Shown: positions 1 to 11,563, counted from the first letter of the stretch. The stretch is DNA of 64,000 nucleotides from Amoebidium appalachense (GCA_963693365.1 CAVNZM010000008.1:2914001-2978000), one strand, 5' to 3'. The notes: generated from the sequence alone by a model not told the origin. Numbers and translations: made by a program.

Positions 1-124
1 ACACAACATGTAGACATGTGCACCGCGCAGGAGATTTGCAGAAAGAAAAGAAGATCGAAAGACATACACGTGTGCATATGCATGTGCACACGTCTGACTC
101 AGATACTGACTCTACCGTGCACGC

Positions 125-202
125 CACTGTGACATGAATCATATATATCCCACTGTGACATGAATCATATATATCCCACAGTGACATGAATCATATATAT
201 CC
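125..202. repeat. 26-bp tandem repeat, 3 copies
   Basis: Three near-identical 26-bp units begin at 125, 151 and 177. Each contains GTGACATGAATCATATATAT; only one base differs in the third unit. There is no reading frame of interest across it. It looks like a small recent minisatellite. Confidence 0.9.
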
Positions 203-396
203 TTCATATCCTTCAGCGCATGTATGTACGCTTGGCCGCCTCAGACGTATATACCGGTACCTGCTCCCTTCATCGGTCCCTTCTATGTGCACATGCAAAC
301 TTCAAGCACGCATGTGACTCCAAACAAACTCATGTCCTGACCACGGCGTGCACGGATCTACCGCGCACGTACCACCATTGTATGATGTGCCCTCAG

Positions 397-397
<1 letters not shown>

Positions 398-473
<76 letters not shown>

Positions 474-491
474 AAAAAGAAAGAAAGAAAA

Positions 492-532
<41 letters not shown>
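398..532. repeat. Composite poly-C / poly-A / (CA)n tract
   Basis: About 65 C residues run into about 15 A, a short GAAA stretch and then about 40 bp of (CA)n. The overlapping reading frames on both strands translate to proline, glycine, histidine or threonine runs and are artefacts of the tract. Confidence 0.95.
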
Positions 533-536
<4 letters not shown>

Positions 537-959
537 AGCCATTCTCCCTCCACAACTTCTGCCCTTCCTCCCATCACTTGAAGTTCCGCCTCATCCCTCC
601 CTCCTAGGCCTCACCATCTCCGAGCTGATATCGATAGATCTAATTCCACGTGCACGCTATTCGAACTCCTGGGACTATGTAATGCTTGAAATATCTGATT
701 CGGAATGCCCGCAACTTATAATGACCATGATGTGATGCTCACTTGGGCATCTATGGGGGTATACGTATGCATGCGCAAATTTTCTCGCAGAAAGTTTGCG
801 CATGCAGTTTGTACGTGTGCGCACACATGTGTAGGTCGGGATAAGTCATAACTGGCCTCCAATGGTGATTGTGGTAGGGGTTCAAGGGTAGGGGTGCCTA
901 TGATGAGACTCAGTATGTGCACGCCTGCATATCATCGGTGTGCGTGTGTGTGGAGTTGT

Positions 960-1000
960 GGGCTGGGGGTGGGGGTGGGGGTGGTCGGGTGGTGGGGGGT

Positions 1001-1060
<60 letters not shown>

Positions 1061-1067
1061 GGGGAGT

Positions 1068-1100
<33 letters not shown>

Positions 1101-1102
1101 CT
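960..1102. repeat. (GT)n followed by poly-G
   Basis: G-rich imperfect repeats lead into about 55 bp of (TG)n, a short GGGGAGT spacer and about 35 G. It shows the (TG)n-then-G order that recurs through the window. Flanking 103-959 and 1103-1477 are unique sequence in which I see no gene. Confidence 0.95.
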
Positions 1103-1477
1103 GCACCTAACCTGATTGTTGCAAGGGACTGCCGTGCGAGACAAATCCGACTCATATATATAATCGATTTAAATTTATTGTACTCAACCCCATGGGCAAG
1201 GGGCTATGACTGCATTCAACCCGATATGGAAGGAGCTAGGGTGGAAAGCCGCTTTGAAAATTCTTTAGCATTATATCACAAATACGGATTTAACCGATCA
1301 GTAAAGCAAGCACACAGCGCTTGCTCTATCACAGTTAACCAACACTACCGTGTCTACATGGGTTTTCTCCAACTTATCCGAGCATAAAGCCTTCTTTACA
1401 ACCGCAGGTTATATGCTTTCTGTTCTTACAACAGCTTTATACATTCTCACTTGCATGCACTATATTAGCAATACGAG

Positions 1478-2395
1478 ATGCCCAATCCAGCCGTTGTGTC
1501 GTTTCACCGACACCGTGAGATAGCAGTCAACCCGTCAGAGCAGAACACCGTGATCTATACGGACTTTTGTGTAAACATAGAGATCCTCGATTTCCACGTT
1601 ATTTGGCCGTCATTTTCTCCGATTCTGCGAAAGCATCGTTGCACCTTTCTGGCTGGTTTTTTCAATCCATTTTCTCCGTTCTTCCAAACAGACTTCTGCT
1701 TTCACAGCCCTTTTTTTGGCCGTTTGCCAGTTAAGCACACCTTTCGAATCTGCAGTTTTCGACTCGTTTATGTTGATGATGCTGTTAGTGTTCCCAAGAA
1801 TCTTTGCAGTACACATCAAGTGTTGTGTCTGTCCCCTTGGCACATAGGCAAACCATACATCATACTTTCACCAGGTTGGGGTAGAAACGTTTCCAGCAAG
1901 AGACATAGGAGGAATCGGTCGTTTGATAACATCCGTCTTTCCGTGCAACGAACAAACGAAGAAACGGAAGCTGGAGTTTCATTTGCGCCGTCCGTTAACC
2001 CGTTTTGTTTCGAAAATGCACATCAGTTATCGCCAATCCTAGATATTGCAGTTTCCTTGGGATTCGCATCGTTTCACCTTGCACAACAATCCACAAAACG
2101 AGAGAGTTCGAGGGGAAGAAAAAGGACAGTATGTTGGAGGTTGTTCAATGCGTCACACAGCGAGCAGGGTGCCGATGTTTTGACGAGATATGTTGAAGTG
2201 AAGGCAGTCTTGGTCCGTGAGCAGCCCACTCTCGTACTGCACAGGCACACAGGACACACACAGCCAGGCAGGTCGTTTAGTTGCAGGTATCATCACACTA
2301 TGCACAGCAACACGAATGTGTGTCGATGCTTTATGCAAACATTGAGTCTCGACGGGGAAAATCATGGAGGAAGACAGGATGTGTGTGTACCGTAA
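1478..2395 (+). CDS. Doubtful 305-codon open reading frame
   Basis: An uninterrupted ATG-started frame of 305 codons lies in non-repetitive DNA, which is why it is listed. I do not recognise the product. It has no clear domain, signal peptide or membrane segment, is rich in His, Ser, Arg and Cys, and shows none of the codon bias of the real genes here. The opposite strand also carries an unremarkable frame of about 80 codons over 1610-1860. Its closest neighbour is the 3' end of TFIIB on the other strand. It could be a chance frame, part of an unrecognised exon or a decayed element. Transcript evidence would be needed to accept it. Confidence 0.15.
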   Translation: MPNPAVVSFHRHREIAVNPSEQNTVIYTDFCVNIEILDFHVIWPSFSPILRKHRCTFLAGFFNPFSPFFQTDFCFHSPFFGRLPVKHTFRICSFRLVYVDDAVSVPKNLCSTHQVLCLSPWHIGKPYIILSPGWGRNVSSKRHRRNRSFDNIRLSVQRTNEETEAGVSFAPSVNPFCFENAHQLSPILDIAVSLGFASFHLAQQSTKRESSRGRKRTVCWRLFNASHSEQGADVLTRYVEVKAVLVREQPTLVLHRHTGHTQPGRSFSCRYHHTMHSNTNVCRCFMQTLSLDGENHGGRQDVCVP

Positions 2396-2677
2396 CATTT
2401 TTTACTTCTACCAATGGGGAAACGGTGAGAGGATTAAACAGAAGTGCAAAGCGTGCACGGGGTAAGGGGTGTCCCACCTGGAGTAAGAAAGAAGAAAATG
2501 GGCGCTGCATTGCGAATGCAACGCATGGGCGCACGTACACGATGTGCATGTATTGCTGATGTTTGTTGGCGTGTTTGATTCGCACACGGCAGAATGGTAT
2601 GACAATTTGCTTTTACTTATTTTACTTTCTAAAGGCGGAGCTGAGGTTGGGTCAAGCCCGGGGGGGGGGGGGGGGGG

Positions 2678-2852
2678 TTTGAATGCGGAACACGGTACGA
2701 AGTACGCATACACGAAGGACACATGCAAAGGCAAACATTCAAGTGTGCAACATAGCCATGCGCGCAGTATGCGTCATAAGCAGAGCCCATCCTCAGGGAG
2801 GGCCCAAGTCATCAATTGCGTCTGAGTTTCGACCCCTTAGCCCGCGTATATA
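2678..2852 (+). repeat. Dispersed repeat family, copy A (right-truncated)
   Basis: This copy begins with TTTGAATGCGGAACACGGTA directly after a run of 17 G. It matches the copy at 47871-48153 almost base for base, with a roughly 20-bp internal gap, as far as the CGTATATA segment. There it breaks off into a second poly-G/purine tract. It lies just beyond the 3' end of TFIIB. It has no reading frame and looks like a short non-autonomous interspersed element. Confidence 0.8.
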
Positions 2853-3007
2853 GGGGGGGGGGGGGGGGAGGGGGGGGAGGGGGAGGCTCAATAGAAAGGT
2901 GACCAGAGAAACAAATCCGAAGTGCGGAAACGGGGGGGGGGGGGGGGGGGGGGGGGAGAGGGGGGGGGATAGAGAGAGGGGGGGGGGGGGGGGAGGGGGG
3001 GGGGGGG

Positions 3008-3090
<83 letters not shown>
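2852..3090. repeat. Poly-G and (GA)n tract
   Basis: Several G runs with single A interruptions lead into about 80 bp of (GA)n. Apart from a 50-base unique piece near 2885-2932 there is nothing else in it. The purine-strand frames here are artefacts. Confidence 0.95.
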
Positions 3091-3091
<1 letters not shown>

Positions 3092-3205
3092 GAGGGGAAG
3101 GAGAAAGTGTCCACGGATTCAACCATCTTACTGTCTAATGTGATCACCAGGCACACCGACAGTTACACACGAGACTACCCCTGAAAACGGAATACGTGCA
3201 ACGAC

Positions 3206-3896
3206 TCACTGACACCGGTTCTTTACAGAAAACGGTATGCGGGAAGGGAAAAGACAAGGCGACCTGGGGTGGGTGAGTGGTGTGTGCGTAGGGGAAGGGG
3301 AGGGACTGGGGATGAGGCGGAGGGGGGGGGGGGGGTAAATAAGTGGGAAGGGGAAAAAAGGGGGTCGGAGTGGGAATACAGGTGGGGCATGGGGGGTACG
3401 GAGGTAGAGGGAGAGATGTACCATGTGCATGTGTGCTTGATCGTTCCCTCGGGGGGAAGGGGGGGGGGGGAGGGGAGGGAGAGGGGGGGAGGGGGGGGGG
3501 GGGGGGGGGGAGGCAGGTATGTACCTGCAGCAAGGTGTAGAATGCCTTGAGGATGGTGTCTGCTGTGATCTTTGCAGCAGCAGCAACCTCCCTAATGGCC
3601 TCTTTGGGGTGGGCATTCTTGAGCCTTTTGGTGATGGCATACAGCACGGCTGCAGCAACAAGTGTCTCGGGCCTGCAGCTGACGGCTGTGCCAAAAAGGT
3701 CGTTAGTCAAAAAAGTCCTTTCACTCCCACACTCACTACCATTTACATAGTGCAAACAAAACCAATGGCCTCGAGTTGGGGGCGGGAGGGGGAGGAAGGG
3801 GGGAGGGGGGGGGGGGGGGGAAGGGAAGGGGAGAGGGTGAGAGAGAGAAGGGGGGGGGGGGGGGGGGGGGGGAGAGAGAGAGAGAGAGAGAGACAG

Positions 3897-3940
<44 letters not shown>

Positions 3941-4195
3941 GGAGAGAGAGAGCAGCAGCAGCAGCCACGTACTGCCTGCCATACGGGCGCTGGAGGCCAC
4001 AGCAACAGCCAGCTGCCGTGTCTTCCAGCCGTCCACATCGAGGGTGTTGCAGAGCGCATTGATCTGCTTCTCCATATCACGGTTGCGCCTCTGTGCATCA
4101 CACCCCGGCTCCATCTAAGTATAGGAACTACAAGACACCCAAATGCAGGTGCCCTCCCCCCCCCCCTCTCCTCCTTCCCCCCCCCCCCCCCCCCC

Positions 4196-4229
<34 letters not shown>

Positions 4230-4893
4230 GCACGCACCCAAACTGCGTATACACACATACACCAACTGCAAAATGTGTTGGCCCTACTTTTGTCCGCAGG
4301 TATTGTGCTTAAAGAAAGCACTTTCACCAACTCCATGCCTTCACTTATCCACTTCCACTTTGATACCGATAGCAAACACCGTCACAGAGCAAAGCAGGTG
4401 CCGTGCCTTGCACAGGACGCAAAGCGAACCAGGGATATAAGACAGGGAAGCGGGTAAGTGAGAAGGCAAGAAGTGAATTTCAGGGAAACATCAAGGAAAG
4501 TGCAACGGGAAACAATAAACAACACCCACACACCCACACACCCACACACACCCACACACACATTTATAACCTACCCGCATCTCGTCCTCCACGCATAGAA
4601 CGTTGCCAACCAAGGGCTTAACCTCGGGCATAACCACCAACTCCACCGTCTGCATGCTCTTTTCAACCTGCTTGGACAGTGCCATTATGGTGCCCGGTTT
4701 TGAGCCAGACGCAGTAGCCAGCTTTCTTATATTGTATCTGCACGTGAGATGGATGCATGCGGCAGCAACAAGTGGTTTGGTTTTGCGGTAGATGAGGGAT
4801 GAGTTGCCAAGAGACTCGGCGGTAGAAATTGCTTGGTTGCAGGAGACCGGGTTGATGGTGAGCTCACCGCAGAGATGCTCAATCGCCTGCAGA

Positions 4894-4939
<46 letters not shown>

Positions 4940-4950
4940 CTGTGTGTGTG

Positions 4951-4985
<35 letters not shown>

Positions 4986-6485
4986 GCGGGGGGGGGGGGG
5001 GGGGGGAGGGAGGGGGGGGGGGGGGGGGGGGGGAGGGGGGATCATGAAAAGCGATGTGTACGCGCATGCATGTATGGGCCGCGTTCGTTGCAGTCTCTCT
5101 TAGATACCAAAGAGAACTGTGCCAAGGTAAGGAGTAATTTGGTCGCATCATCGAAACCAACAAACCAAACACAAGAGAAAAGACTCAGAAGCAGACTCAG
5201 AAGGAGATATCCTATCAGGACAGGAGAGCCTTTTTTAGAGCCTTGACCACCCACCTCACGAATCCCCTTGTTCTTCTTGTCGCTAGAACTCCCCTGTGCT
5301 GCAGAGTGAGTGCGCTGCAGGTCTCCACTGCCGTCGCCCCTTTTCCCAGCAACAATGGACGTGCCAAGTTTCCCCGTCAGAGGGTCTTGCTGAGCTCGCG
5401 ACTTGTCCTCCTTCTTGCCAAAGTCATCATTGCAGCTGCGCCACTCTGCACGGAAGTCTACAAGCCTGTGATCCACATCCAGAGATTGGTAGAGTTAAGA
5501 ACTTTCTTCTGGTTACCGGATGTTCAAGGGAGTGAGTGCTCTCTCACAACTCCTTCTTTTCTACCAGCGGAATATGTGGTGGTTGGAAAAAGTAACGTGG
5601 GAAGAGGCTTTCAGAGACAGGGAAGTGGTTGGTGGAGGGTGGTGGTGGTGGTTTGGGGGGGGGGGGGGGGGGGGGGGGGGGGTAGGGTAGGGATATGTAG
5701 GTTGAAGAGGGGAGAAAGGGCTAAAACTTGTGGTAGCTTTCTGCTGGAGTATAGACTCAAAAAAAAAACGGGGAGGGGGGGGGGGAGGGGGGGGGGGGGG
5801 GGGGGCAAAGGGACGGGCGTAGAGAATTGCTGAGGGAAAACCAGAACTTCAAGGCAGGCTGATGTACAAATTGCCCTGTCTAGCTTAATGATATCATTAT
5901 AGGCATCCCGTTACGGAATAATAAGTTGGCGCTATCCATCTTACCATACAATAAAGCACAACCAGAAGTACAACCTAGGTTTCATTCGGGTTTACTTTCT
6001 GCACAAGTTATACCTGCGAAAAACAGTTTCCGAGCAAGATGTGCATCAACTTGTCAAGCATTTGTTCGCTGGGACAAGGTGGACCAAGAGTTTAGCCTAA
6101 AAGACAATTTTTTATTTTTGACTCCGAAGAAAAAGAGGAGCAGGAATAAGCTGTCTGACTTATAAATGCAGGCAGAAAAACTCTCTTTCTGGTGTCTCTT
6201 CATAAAGCCTAGTAGTTTCAGTAAAAAACAAACCGCTGGCATTCTGTTTGTGGACTAATGCTACCAAGTTTCAAGCACCCTAATTAATGCACGATGACTC
6301 AAATCTCAACTCAAACCTACAGAGCAATACACACAAAAGATGTACCTCTCGGCTAGAACCAGGCCACAGTTGGTGCACAAAACATCTCCCGTCTGATAGT
6401 CCTCTACTATCTCCGTCTCGACCTGGCAAGCCGAACACATGTCATCCGCGGGAACGTACAAACATGCGACGCGGTTGACGCTCAT
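3206..6485 (-). CDS. GTF2B: Transcription initiation factor IIB (TFIIB), six exons
   Basis: TFIIB bridges TBP and RNA polymerase II in the preinitiation complex. Exons in transcript order: 6485-6346, 5465-5255, 4886-4575, 4114-3973, 3685-3525, 3220-3206. They join in phase to about 326 aa (human TFIIB is 316). Exon 1 holds the zinc ribbon, Cys17, Cys20, Cys37 and Cys40, with the family GLVLAER stretch. Exon 2 matches the B-reader/linker (VDFRAEWRSCNDD, then QDPLT). Exons 2-3 carry the first cyclin fold (LVAAACIHLTCR core). Exons 4-5 carry the second (LVAAAVLYAIT, then KITADTILKAFYTLL). Exon 4 could start at 4090 instead of 4114, in frame. The last exon adds only four residues and is the weakest part, because the usual C-terminal tail is missing. 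The start is the only ATG upstream of the ribbon. Introns are filled with poly-G, poly-A/T and (CA)n; a CTAAC branch-like site precedes exon 5. BRF-type factors are less likely given the B-reader. Confidence 0.85.
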
Positions 6486-6679
6486 CTTCTAGCGTTTCCT
6501 ACCAAAAGTCAAAAACTATATGTTTAGCGTAGGTTCGTGTGGAAACCCGCTTTTTTTTGCCTTTTGCTTGTAACTTTGTTTCTCTCTCGTTTCGGATGGG
6601 CAAAGAACGAATAGGTATGTCTAAGCACAAGGGCAACAAAGTTGAAAACAGAATTACTTGTCGCTTTTTATAACCACTT

Positions 6680-6776
6680 GAGGGTGACGTAACTTTCAAG
6701 CTGCGTTTTCATTGGTTAAGAGCAACAGGTCGAGGATGACCAAAATCTTATACTATGACATCACTAGTGACGTAGT
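6680..6776 (-). promoter_or_regulatory. Probable TFIIB promoter elements (CRE-like, CCAAT)
   Basis: In the 300 bp upstream of the TFIIB start there are CRE-like sites at 6685-6692 (TGACGTAA), 6756-6763 (TGACATCA) and 6768-6775 (TGACGTAG), plus an inverted CCAAT box (ATTGG) at 6711-6715. No TATA box is obvious. Assignment to TFIIB rests on position only. Confidence 0.45.
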
Positions 6777-6949
6777 TTAGCCTTCCAACATCAATGACAA
6801 GCAAAAGTAATAGATCAATAGGTAAACATTTGTAGACTGTAGGAGAGACCAGCCTTGAGAGCGAAAAGTTCTTCTCTGCGCTGAGCTGTGTGGGCTATGG
6901 GATGAAGGAGAGCTCGCACAGAGAGGGAGATCTATAGAGGGAATCCCGA

Positions 6950-7116
6950 GAGGGGGGACTTGGAGGGAGAAAGAGAGGGTGAGGAAGAGAGGGAAAGGGA
7001 GACAGAGAGGATATGGGACTTCAAGGGGAGGGGAAGGGGGGGTGGGAGCTGGCGACGGCGAAAGCGAGGGCAGATTCGACTTTGAGGGAGAGGGGAGACG
7101 AGAGAGGGAATGAAGG

Positions 7117-7147
<31 letters not shown>

Positions 7148-7365
7148 GGGGAGGGGGGGCAGGGGGGAGAGGGGGTTTGAACGGGAGAGTACATTTAGAG
7201 AGAGAGGAAGGGGAATAGGGAGAGGGAGAGGTGGTGGTGGTGGGGGGGGGGGGGGGGGGGGAGGGGGCGGGGAGGGAGGGGAGGGAGGGAGGGGGGAGAG
7301 GGGGGGGGGGGGGGGGAGAGAATGAGAGAGAGTGTGTGTGTGTATGTGTGTGTGAGGGAAGGATG

Positions 7366-7449
<84 letters not shown>

Positions 7450-7493
7450 GGAGGGAGGGAGGGAGGGAGGGAGGGAGGGAGTGAGAGAGGGGG

Positions 7494-7591
<98 letters not shown>

Positions 7592-7625
7592 TGTGAGAGG
7601 AAAAGAGAGAGAGAGATCTGTGAGA

Positions 7626-7715
<90 letters not shown>

Positions 7716-7880
7716 CCGACACACGCACACCCGCACACAGACCGTGACACACACACACACGTAGAGAGAGAGGGGGGGGGAGAAGGGGGGGGGGGGGGGG
7801 GGGGAGACATCGAGAGAGATCTAGAGAGAGAGAGAGGGAGAGGGAGCGAGAGAGGGAGAGGGAGAGAGAGAGAGGGATTT
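6950..7880. repeat. Long purine tract: (GA)n, poly-G, (GGGA)n
   Basis: Nearly 1 kb of almost pure purine on the + strand. It includes (GA)n blocks at about 7370-7440, 7497-7588 and 7629-7713, GGGA repeats at about 7445-7482, and G runs near 7130-7150, 7240-7260 and 7300-7316. A short CA/AC-rich insert sits near 7716-7760. Long Ser-Leu or Arg-Glu frames over it are artefacts. Confidence 0.95.
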
Positions 7881-8265
7881 CAGGGGAAAGGAAGTCTGGT
7901 ATGCACCAAAAGTTCCGATGGAGAACTAGGGCATGAACGGACTGAAGGGGGTGACACATTCCGGAATAAATGGATTTCGATTGCCGTTCAATCGAGCAAA
8001 CCAGCGCTGAGGAGGAGATATTTATGAGATATGCTTTCGTCGACTGTGGTAAAGGATGGGAGCTCGTCTCCAAGGGCTGGGGGAGGGGGGAGGGGAGGGG
8101 GGGGGGGGGATGTTGCGTGAATACTTGTTCAACGTTTGGGTGAGCTGGAGATTCTAGTCTCTTCATTCGTTTCAAATTCTCCTTCGTGTTCAGGCGAGCT
8201 TGTGTGCTTGGGAAAGCATATTTGCTGTTCTAAAACAAACATCTTTGCTGTTCTAAATCAAATAT
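7881..8265. other. Unique intergenic sequence, no gene seen
   Basis: Non-repetitive sequence apart from a G-rich block at 8080-8110. A direct repeat around TTTGCTGTTCTAAA occurs twice at about 8220-8258. I see no conserved protein and no splice-flanked exon. Confidence 0.5.
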
Positions 8266-8299
8266 CAAGGCCTCCTCTGTTTACTTATAGGAGGCCTTG
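8266..8299. repeat. Perfect inverted repeat, 11-bp arms
   Basis: CAAGGCCTCCT at 8266-8276 is the exact reverse complement of 8289-8299, with a 12-base loop. No U-tract follows either arm, so it is not a bacterial-type terminator. It is a possible hairpin in DNA or RNA with unknown role. Confidence 0.8.
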
Positions 8300-8401
8300 C
8301 CTTGGTATGTTTTCGAAAATTTGTCCTACCATCTTGCTCGTCCTGATGGCTGGCAGCCTTGTCCATGGGGGGAGAAGGCTGTATGTGTGCTTGCGCGTGT
8401 G

Positions 8402-8435
<34 letters not shown>

Positions 8436-8455
8436 GGAGGAGTTTCCGGTGGTCG

Positions 8456-8735
8456 TGGCCGTACTTGTTGGTGACCGTGTCACAGTGAGGTTTTGTGGGG
8501 CGAGGCGAGGTGAGGGGTTGGAGTGCAGAACGGCGCAAGCATGTAAGGAGCCTGACAAAAGGAAGGGGTGACAGCTCCGGAGGGGGGAAGGGCGAGGGTG
8601 GTGGTGGGGAGGGGGGGGGGGGGGGGGGTTCAGGCCATATTTTCCAATTCCGTGTTGGTGTTTTCGGATGTTTTGGGGGGGAGGTGGTTGAACGTGACCC
8701 ACGACATGTGCATGTACGGAGTTTGACAAACGAGG
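8456..8735. repeat. Degenerate tandem duplication, about 175 bp
   Basis: The segments 8456-8570 and 8632-8735 resemble each other: GGCCGTACTTG versus GGCCATATTTT, then a G-rich middle, then CATGTAAGGAGCCTGACAAA versus CATGTACGGAGTTTGACAAA. A poly-G tract separates them. No gene is evident. Confidence 0.5.
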
Positions 8736-9016
8736 GGGAGCAGGCATAGGAGGGGTTGCATATTCAGGAGTGACATTCGGTCGCAAAAGGTCAATTATGC
8801 TCTAGTCCACTCGTAACAACCTGCAAGTCATAACTCTTTTTCTCTTCTCGTGTTAATATTCAGCTCATTCTTAGCCAGAAAATATTTACAGTTGCACAGC
8901 AACCCATTTTAGATCAACAAAGAGCTTCTGTATTTGTCGACGAATATGATGACCCTCAAGCACGACTCAGCAGCCTACCTATCATTTTTCGAAATGCCAT
9001 CACCATATACTCCTAT

Positions 9017-10792
9017 CTACACCAAACTATCTGCCTTAGTTACATCGGAGTCAAAGTTAGCAGAACTACCCCAAAGAACCTCTTTCACGTTAGCTACCAC
9101 TCCCCTATCATACTTGCTTTGGTGGAAAAGAGTTTTTGCTGTAGTAAGGTATTCGTTTGTTGTCCAATTCCTCACAAGGAAAAAGGATTGCTGTACAAGC
9201 AAAACACTAACCCACAACAACCAACCGTTGTCGAGCAACCATATTGCGCTGGATACAGGCTGCTTAGAAACACACGAGACAACACCCAAGGAAGAATAAT
9301 ATCCACTAACTGACAAAGATGTGTCCAGTTGGGATTGTAAGCATGTGTGCCGCAAGAGAAAGAACGATAGATAGCTATAAAGGAACGTAGAAAGGACTGT
9401 AAATAGCAAGAACCCCATGAAAAACATGTAATTGCCAGCACCTACACAGTTTTCCACATATGGGCAATGGTGATCAAACCTGTGCACACACCGGTCACAG
9501 AAAGCGCAGTGCTTTGAGCGAGCTGGTTTTGAGTGCAGACACGTGAAACAGTAGCGAGGATCCCATGCACCTGTTTTTTCGACCGAGTGGGAAACTTCTG
9601 CAAGTGCAACCTCGACGGCCAGCTTGGGAATGTACCCAGGGTTCCTTTTCCACGTTGTATACAGAAAGTAGGCCATCATTCCTACGCATGCGAAAAAGAA
9701 GTATACTGCCTGAAGCGTGTCTGACTCAAGCACGGACTTATCACTAAGAAAAAAGTGAGTGACGATCAGGACAAACGAGGAAACGACCCAGGACATCACG
9801 TTCGGATTCCTCCTTATTCGCCCGTGCCCGACGATCAATTTTCCGAGTGTTTGGTTGGTGAAATTCAACCCAAGAAAGAACGTTATGCACACCCACCATG
9901 GGCAATAGTGCAGTGACAATATCATGATACCCAAGCTTGCACCTGGAAGGGCGAAGAGAAGTTTCTTCTGCTGAAAGGAACGCCCCAGCCGGCCAAGAAA
10001 CCATTCCAACACGTGAGCGAATTTCGTTTGCAGGCGTGTGTACGTGTCGGTACGCCCGGGGATGGGAACGGGTGGTGTTAGGGCATATGCTTGGCTCAGA
10101 AAGTGAACACAGCCCCACTGGTTCTCTTCAACACCGTAATCGATGGGTGTTTTTCCTTTTGCATCTTTCAATGTTGTGCTTGCATTCCACAACATGAGTT
10201 CTGACACAGCCGAAATGTTACCACTGTGCATAGCCCAGTGTAACGGAGCAGCACCTAAGCAATCCTGTTGGTTTATCTGTGCTCCGCAACTCATCAAAAC
10301 TCTTATCGTGTCTTTGCACATAGCTGCGTTCTCGTTGACTTGGTAACACACCCACATGAGCGGCGTTCTCTGTTCAGGATCATTTCGGTTTACGTCCGCC
10401 CCCTTGGAGATGAGATACAGGCACGTGCTTGCATGTCCATATTGTGCAGCAAGATGAAGAGCACTGAACCCTTGTGAATCCTCTTTCGTCAATGATGCGC
10501 CGTTTGAAATCAAAACGACAGCAACTTGAAGATGTCCCTCCCTTACAGCCCAATGCAAGGGAGTCCCTCTCAAATCGCCACCAATGATGTCCACGTTCAC
10601 ATTTCTTTGAAGCAAGTAGCGCACTATCTCTACCCTATCGTTGAGGGCCGCCCAGTGCAAACAGGAAACGTTTTCGTCGTCTCTGCAACTCGGATCCAAC
10701 CCTCTGTTTTCAACTAAATCTATTAGTGTTGCTAAGTCGCCATGTTGGGAAGCCTTCACTGCTGCTTCCTTAATTTCTTCATACGGCAACAT
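9017..10792 (-). CDS. Ankyrin-repeat DHHC protein S-acyltransferase (HIP14/Akr1-like)
   Basis: This enzyme class transfers palmitate from palmitoyl-CoA to cysteines of substrate proteins on Golgi/endosomal membranes. The single uninterrupted frame gives 591 aa (human ZDHHC17 is 632). Residues 10-235 hold about six ankyrin repeats (for example [12 protein letters not shown] and [11 protein letters not shown]). Hydrophobic segments follow near 278-310, 333-350 and 360-380. The cysteine-rich domain spans about 415-455, with the catalytic DHHC at 440-443 in a [12 protein letters not shown] context, then two more membrane segments near 455-480 and 515-540. The TTxE motif is TTNE at 544-547. The DPG motif appears as NPG at 384-386. 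The ankyrin domain normally recruits substrates. The gene has no intron, unlike TFIIB and the peroxiredoxin-like gene beside it, so a retrocopy origin is possible. ZDHHC17, ZDHHC13 and fungal Akr1 cannot be separated by eye. Confidence 0.93.
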   Translation of the reverse strand: MLPYEEIKEAAVKASQHGDLATLIDLVENRGLDPSCRDDENVSCLHWAALNDRVEIVRYLLQRNVNVDIIGGDLRGTPLHWAVREGHLQVAVVLISNGASLTKEDSQGFSALHLAAQYGHASTCLYLISKGADVNRNDPEQRTPLMWVCYQVNENAAMCKDTIRVLMSCGAQINQQDCLGAAPLHWAMHSGNISAVSELMLWNASTTLKDAKGKTPIDYGVEENQWGCVHFLSQAYALTPPVPIPGRTDTYTRLQTKFAHVLEWFLGRLGRSFQQKKLLFALPGASLGIMILSLHYCPWWVCITFFLGLNFTNQTLGKLIVGHGRIRRNPNVMSWVVSSFVLIVTHFFLSDKSVLESDTLQAVYFFFACVGMMAYFLYTTWKRNPGYIPKLAVEVALAEVSHSVEKTGAWDPRYCFTCLHSKPARSKHCAFCDRCVHRFDHHCPYVENCVGAGNYMFFMGFLLFTVLSTFLYSYLSFFLLRHTCLQSQLDTSLSVSGYYSSLGVVSCVSKQPVSSAIWLLDNGWLLWVSVLLVQQSFFLVRNWTTNEYLTTAKTLFHQSKYDRGVVANVKEVLWGSSANFDSDVTKADSLV

Positions 10793-10894
10793 CTTCGGGT
10801 GTGCATCTATTATTCAGCATGATTCATGTAAGCGTGCTGAGGATAGAACATGATGGAAATAACCTTTCACTATAAAATGGTGCCTACCGGTGCT

Positions 10895-10992
10895 GTTACG
10901 AGGTCGAGAATAATGACTCATTGATGAGCCTCGTAACGACCTTACAACTTACGGCCCACGGCCATCTAAAATAGAGACTCTAGATGGCCGTG
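10895..10992. promoter_or_regulatory. Two inverted repeats and an AP-1-like site upstream of the DHHC gene
   Basis: The first inverted repeat, GTTACGAGG at 10895-10903 and its complement at 10929-10937, encloses a palindromic ATGACTCAT (AP-1/GCN4-like) at about 10913-10921. The second has perfect 12-bp arms, 10957-10968 and 10981-10992, with a 12-base loop. They lie 100-200 bp upstream of the DHHC start, so a promoter role is plausible but unproven. Confidence 0.4.
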
Positions 10993-11349
10993 CTTACATT
11001 ACGGCCGCAGTCTGCAGGAAAATGCTTTTGCGTAAATTTTACGCAATTTACCCGAGATCTCAGGCTCTCAGAACTCGATCCAGTCTTCTCGAGGTTTGTT
11101 TGATTAGACCGAGGGAGGTCGGGTAGAAAAAGTGTGTACACTCTCACTGTTGTGTTTGTGGTTGTTCTGTGTACACGTGTATGTGTGTGTTTGCATGTGC
11201 TTGTTCTTTGCATTAGTGTACGTGTGCATATATGCACGTGTACTGGCAGTACGCATATGCCTTGTGTGGGTTGAGAAAGTTCCCGCCAAGACATTAAAAA
11301 CGCTGCATATATCCACATGCATTTCATGGTGTGTGCTTGTGTGTGCCCC

Positions 11350-11351
11350 TC

Positions 11352-11387
<36 letters not shown>
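11350..11387. repeat. (GT)n microsatellite
   Basis: About 36 bp of nearly pure (GT)n inside a longer GT-rich, purine-pyrimidine alternating stretch (11125-11430). No gene is seen in 10993-11430. Confidence 0.85.
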
Positions 11388-11389
<2 letters not shown>

Positions 11390-11430
11390 CACGTACGTAT
11401 ACGTGCGTGTTTCACGACGTGTGTAATCCT

Positions 11431-11518
11431 GCAGCTGTACATGTGCCACGAGCTTTTGTATGCATACTTTTACTACAGGAAGACTCCCCCCCCCTCCCCC
11501 CCCCTTTCCCCTTCCCTC

Positions 11519-11563
<45 letters not shown>

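Noticed and set aside
302-1387. Overlapping proline-, glycine-, histidine- and cysteine/valine-rich frames on both strands
   Set aside because: They are translations of poly-C/G and (CA/GT)n. The same holds for the long Ser-Leu and Arg-Glu frames at 6777-8175, 15115-16376, 57465-57930 and 61548-62809.
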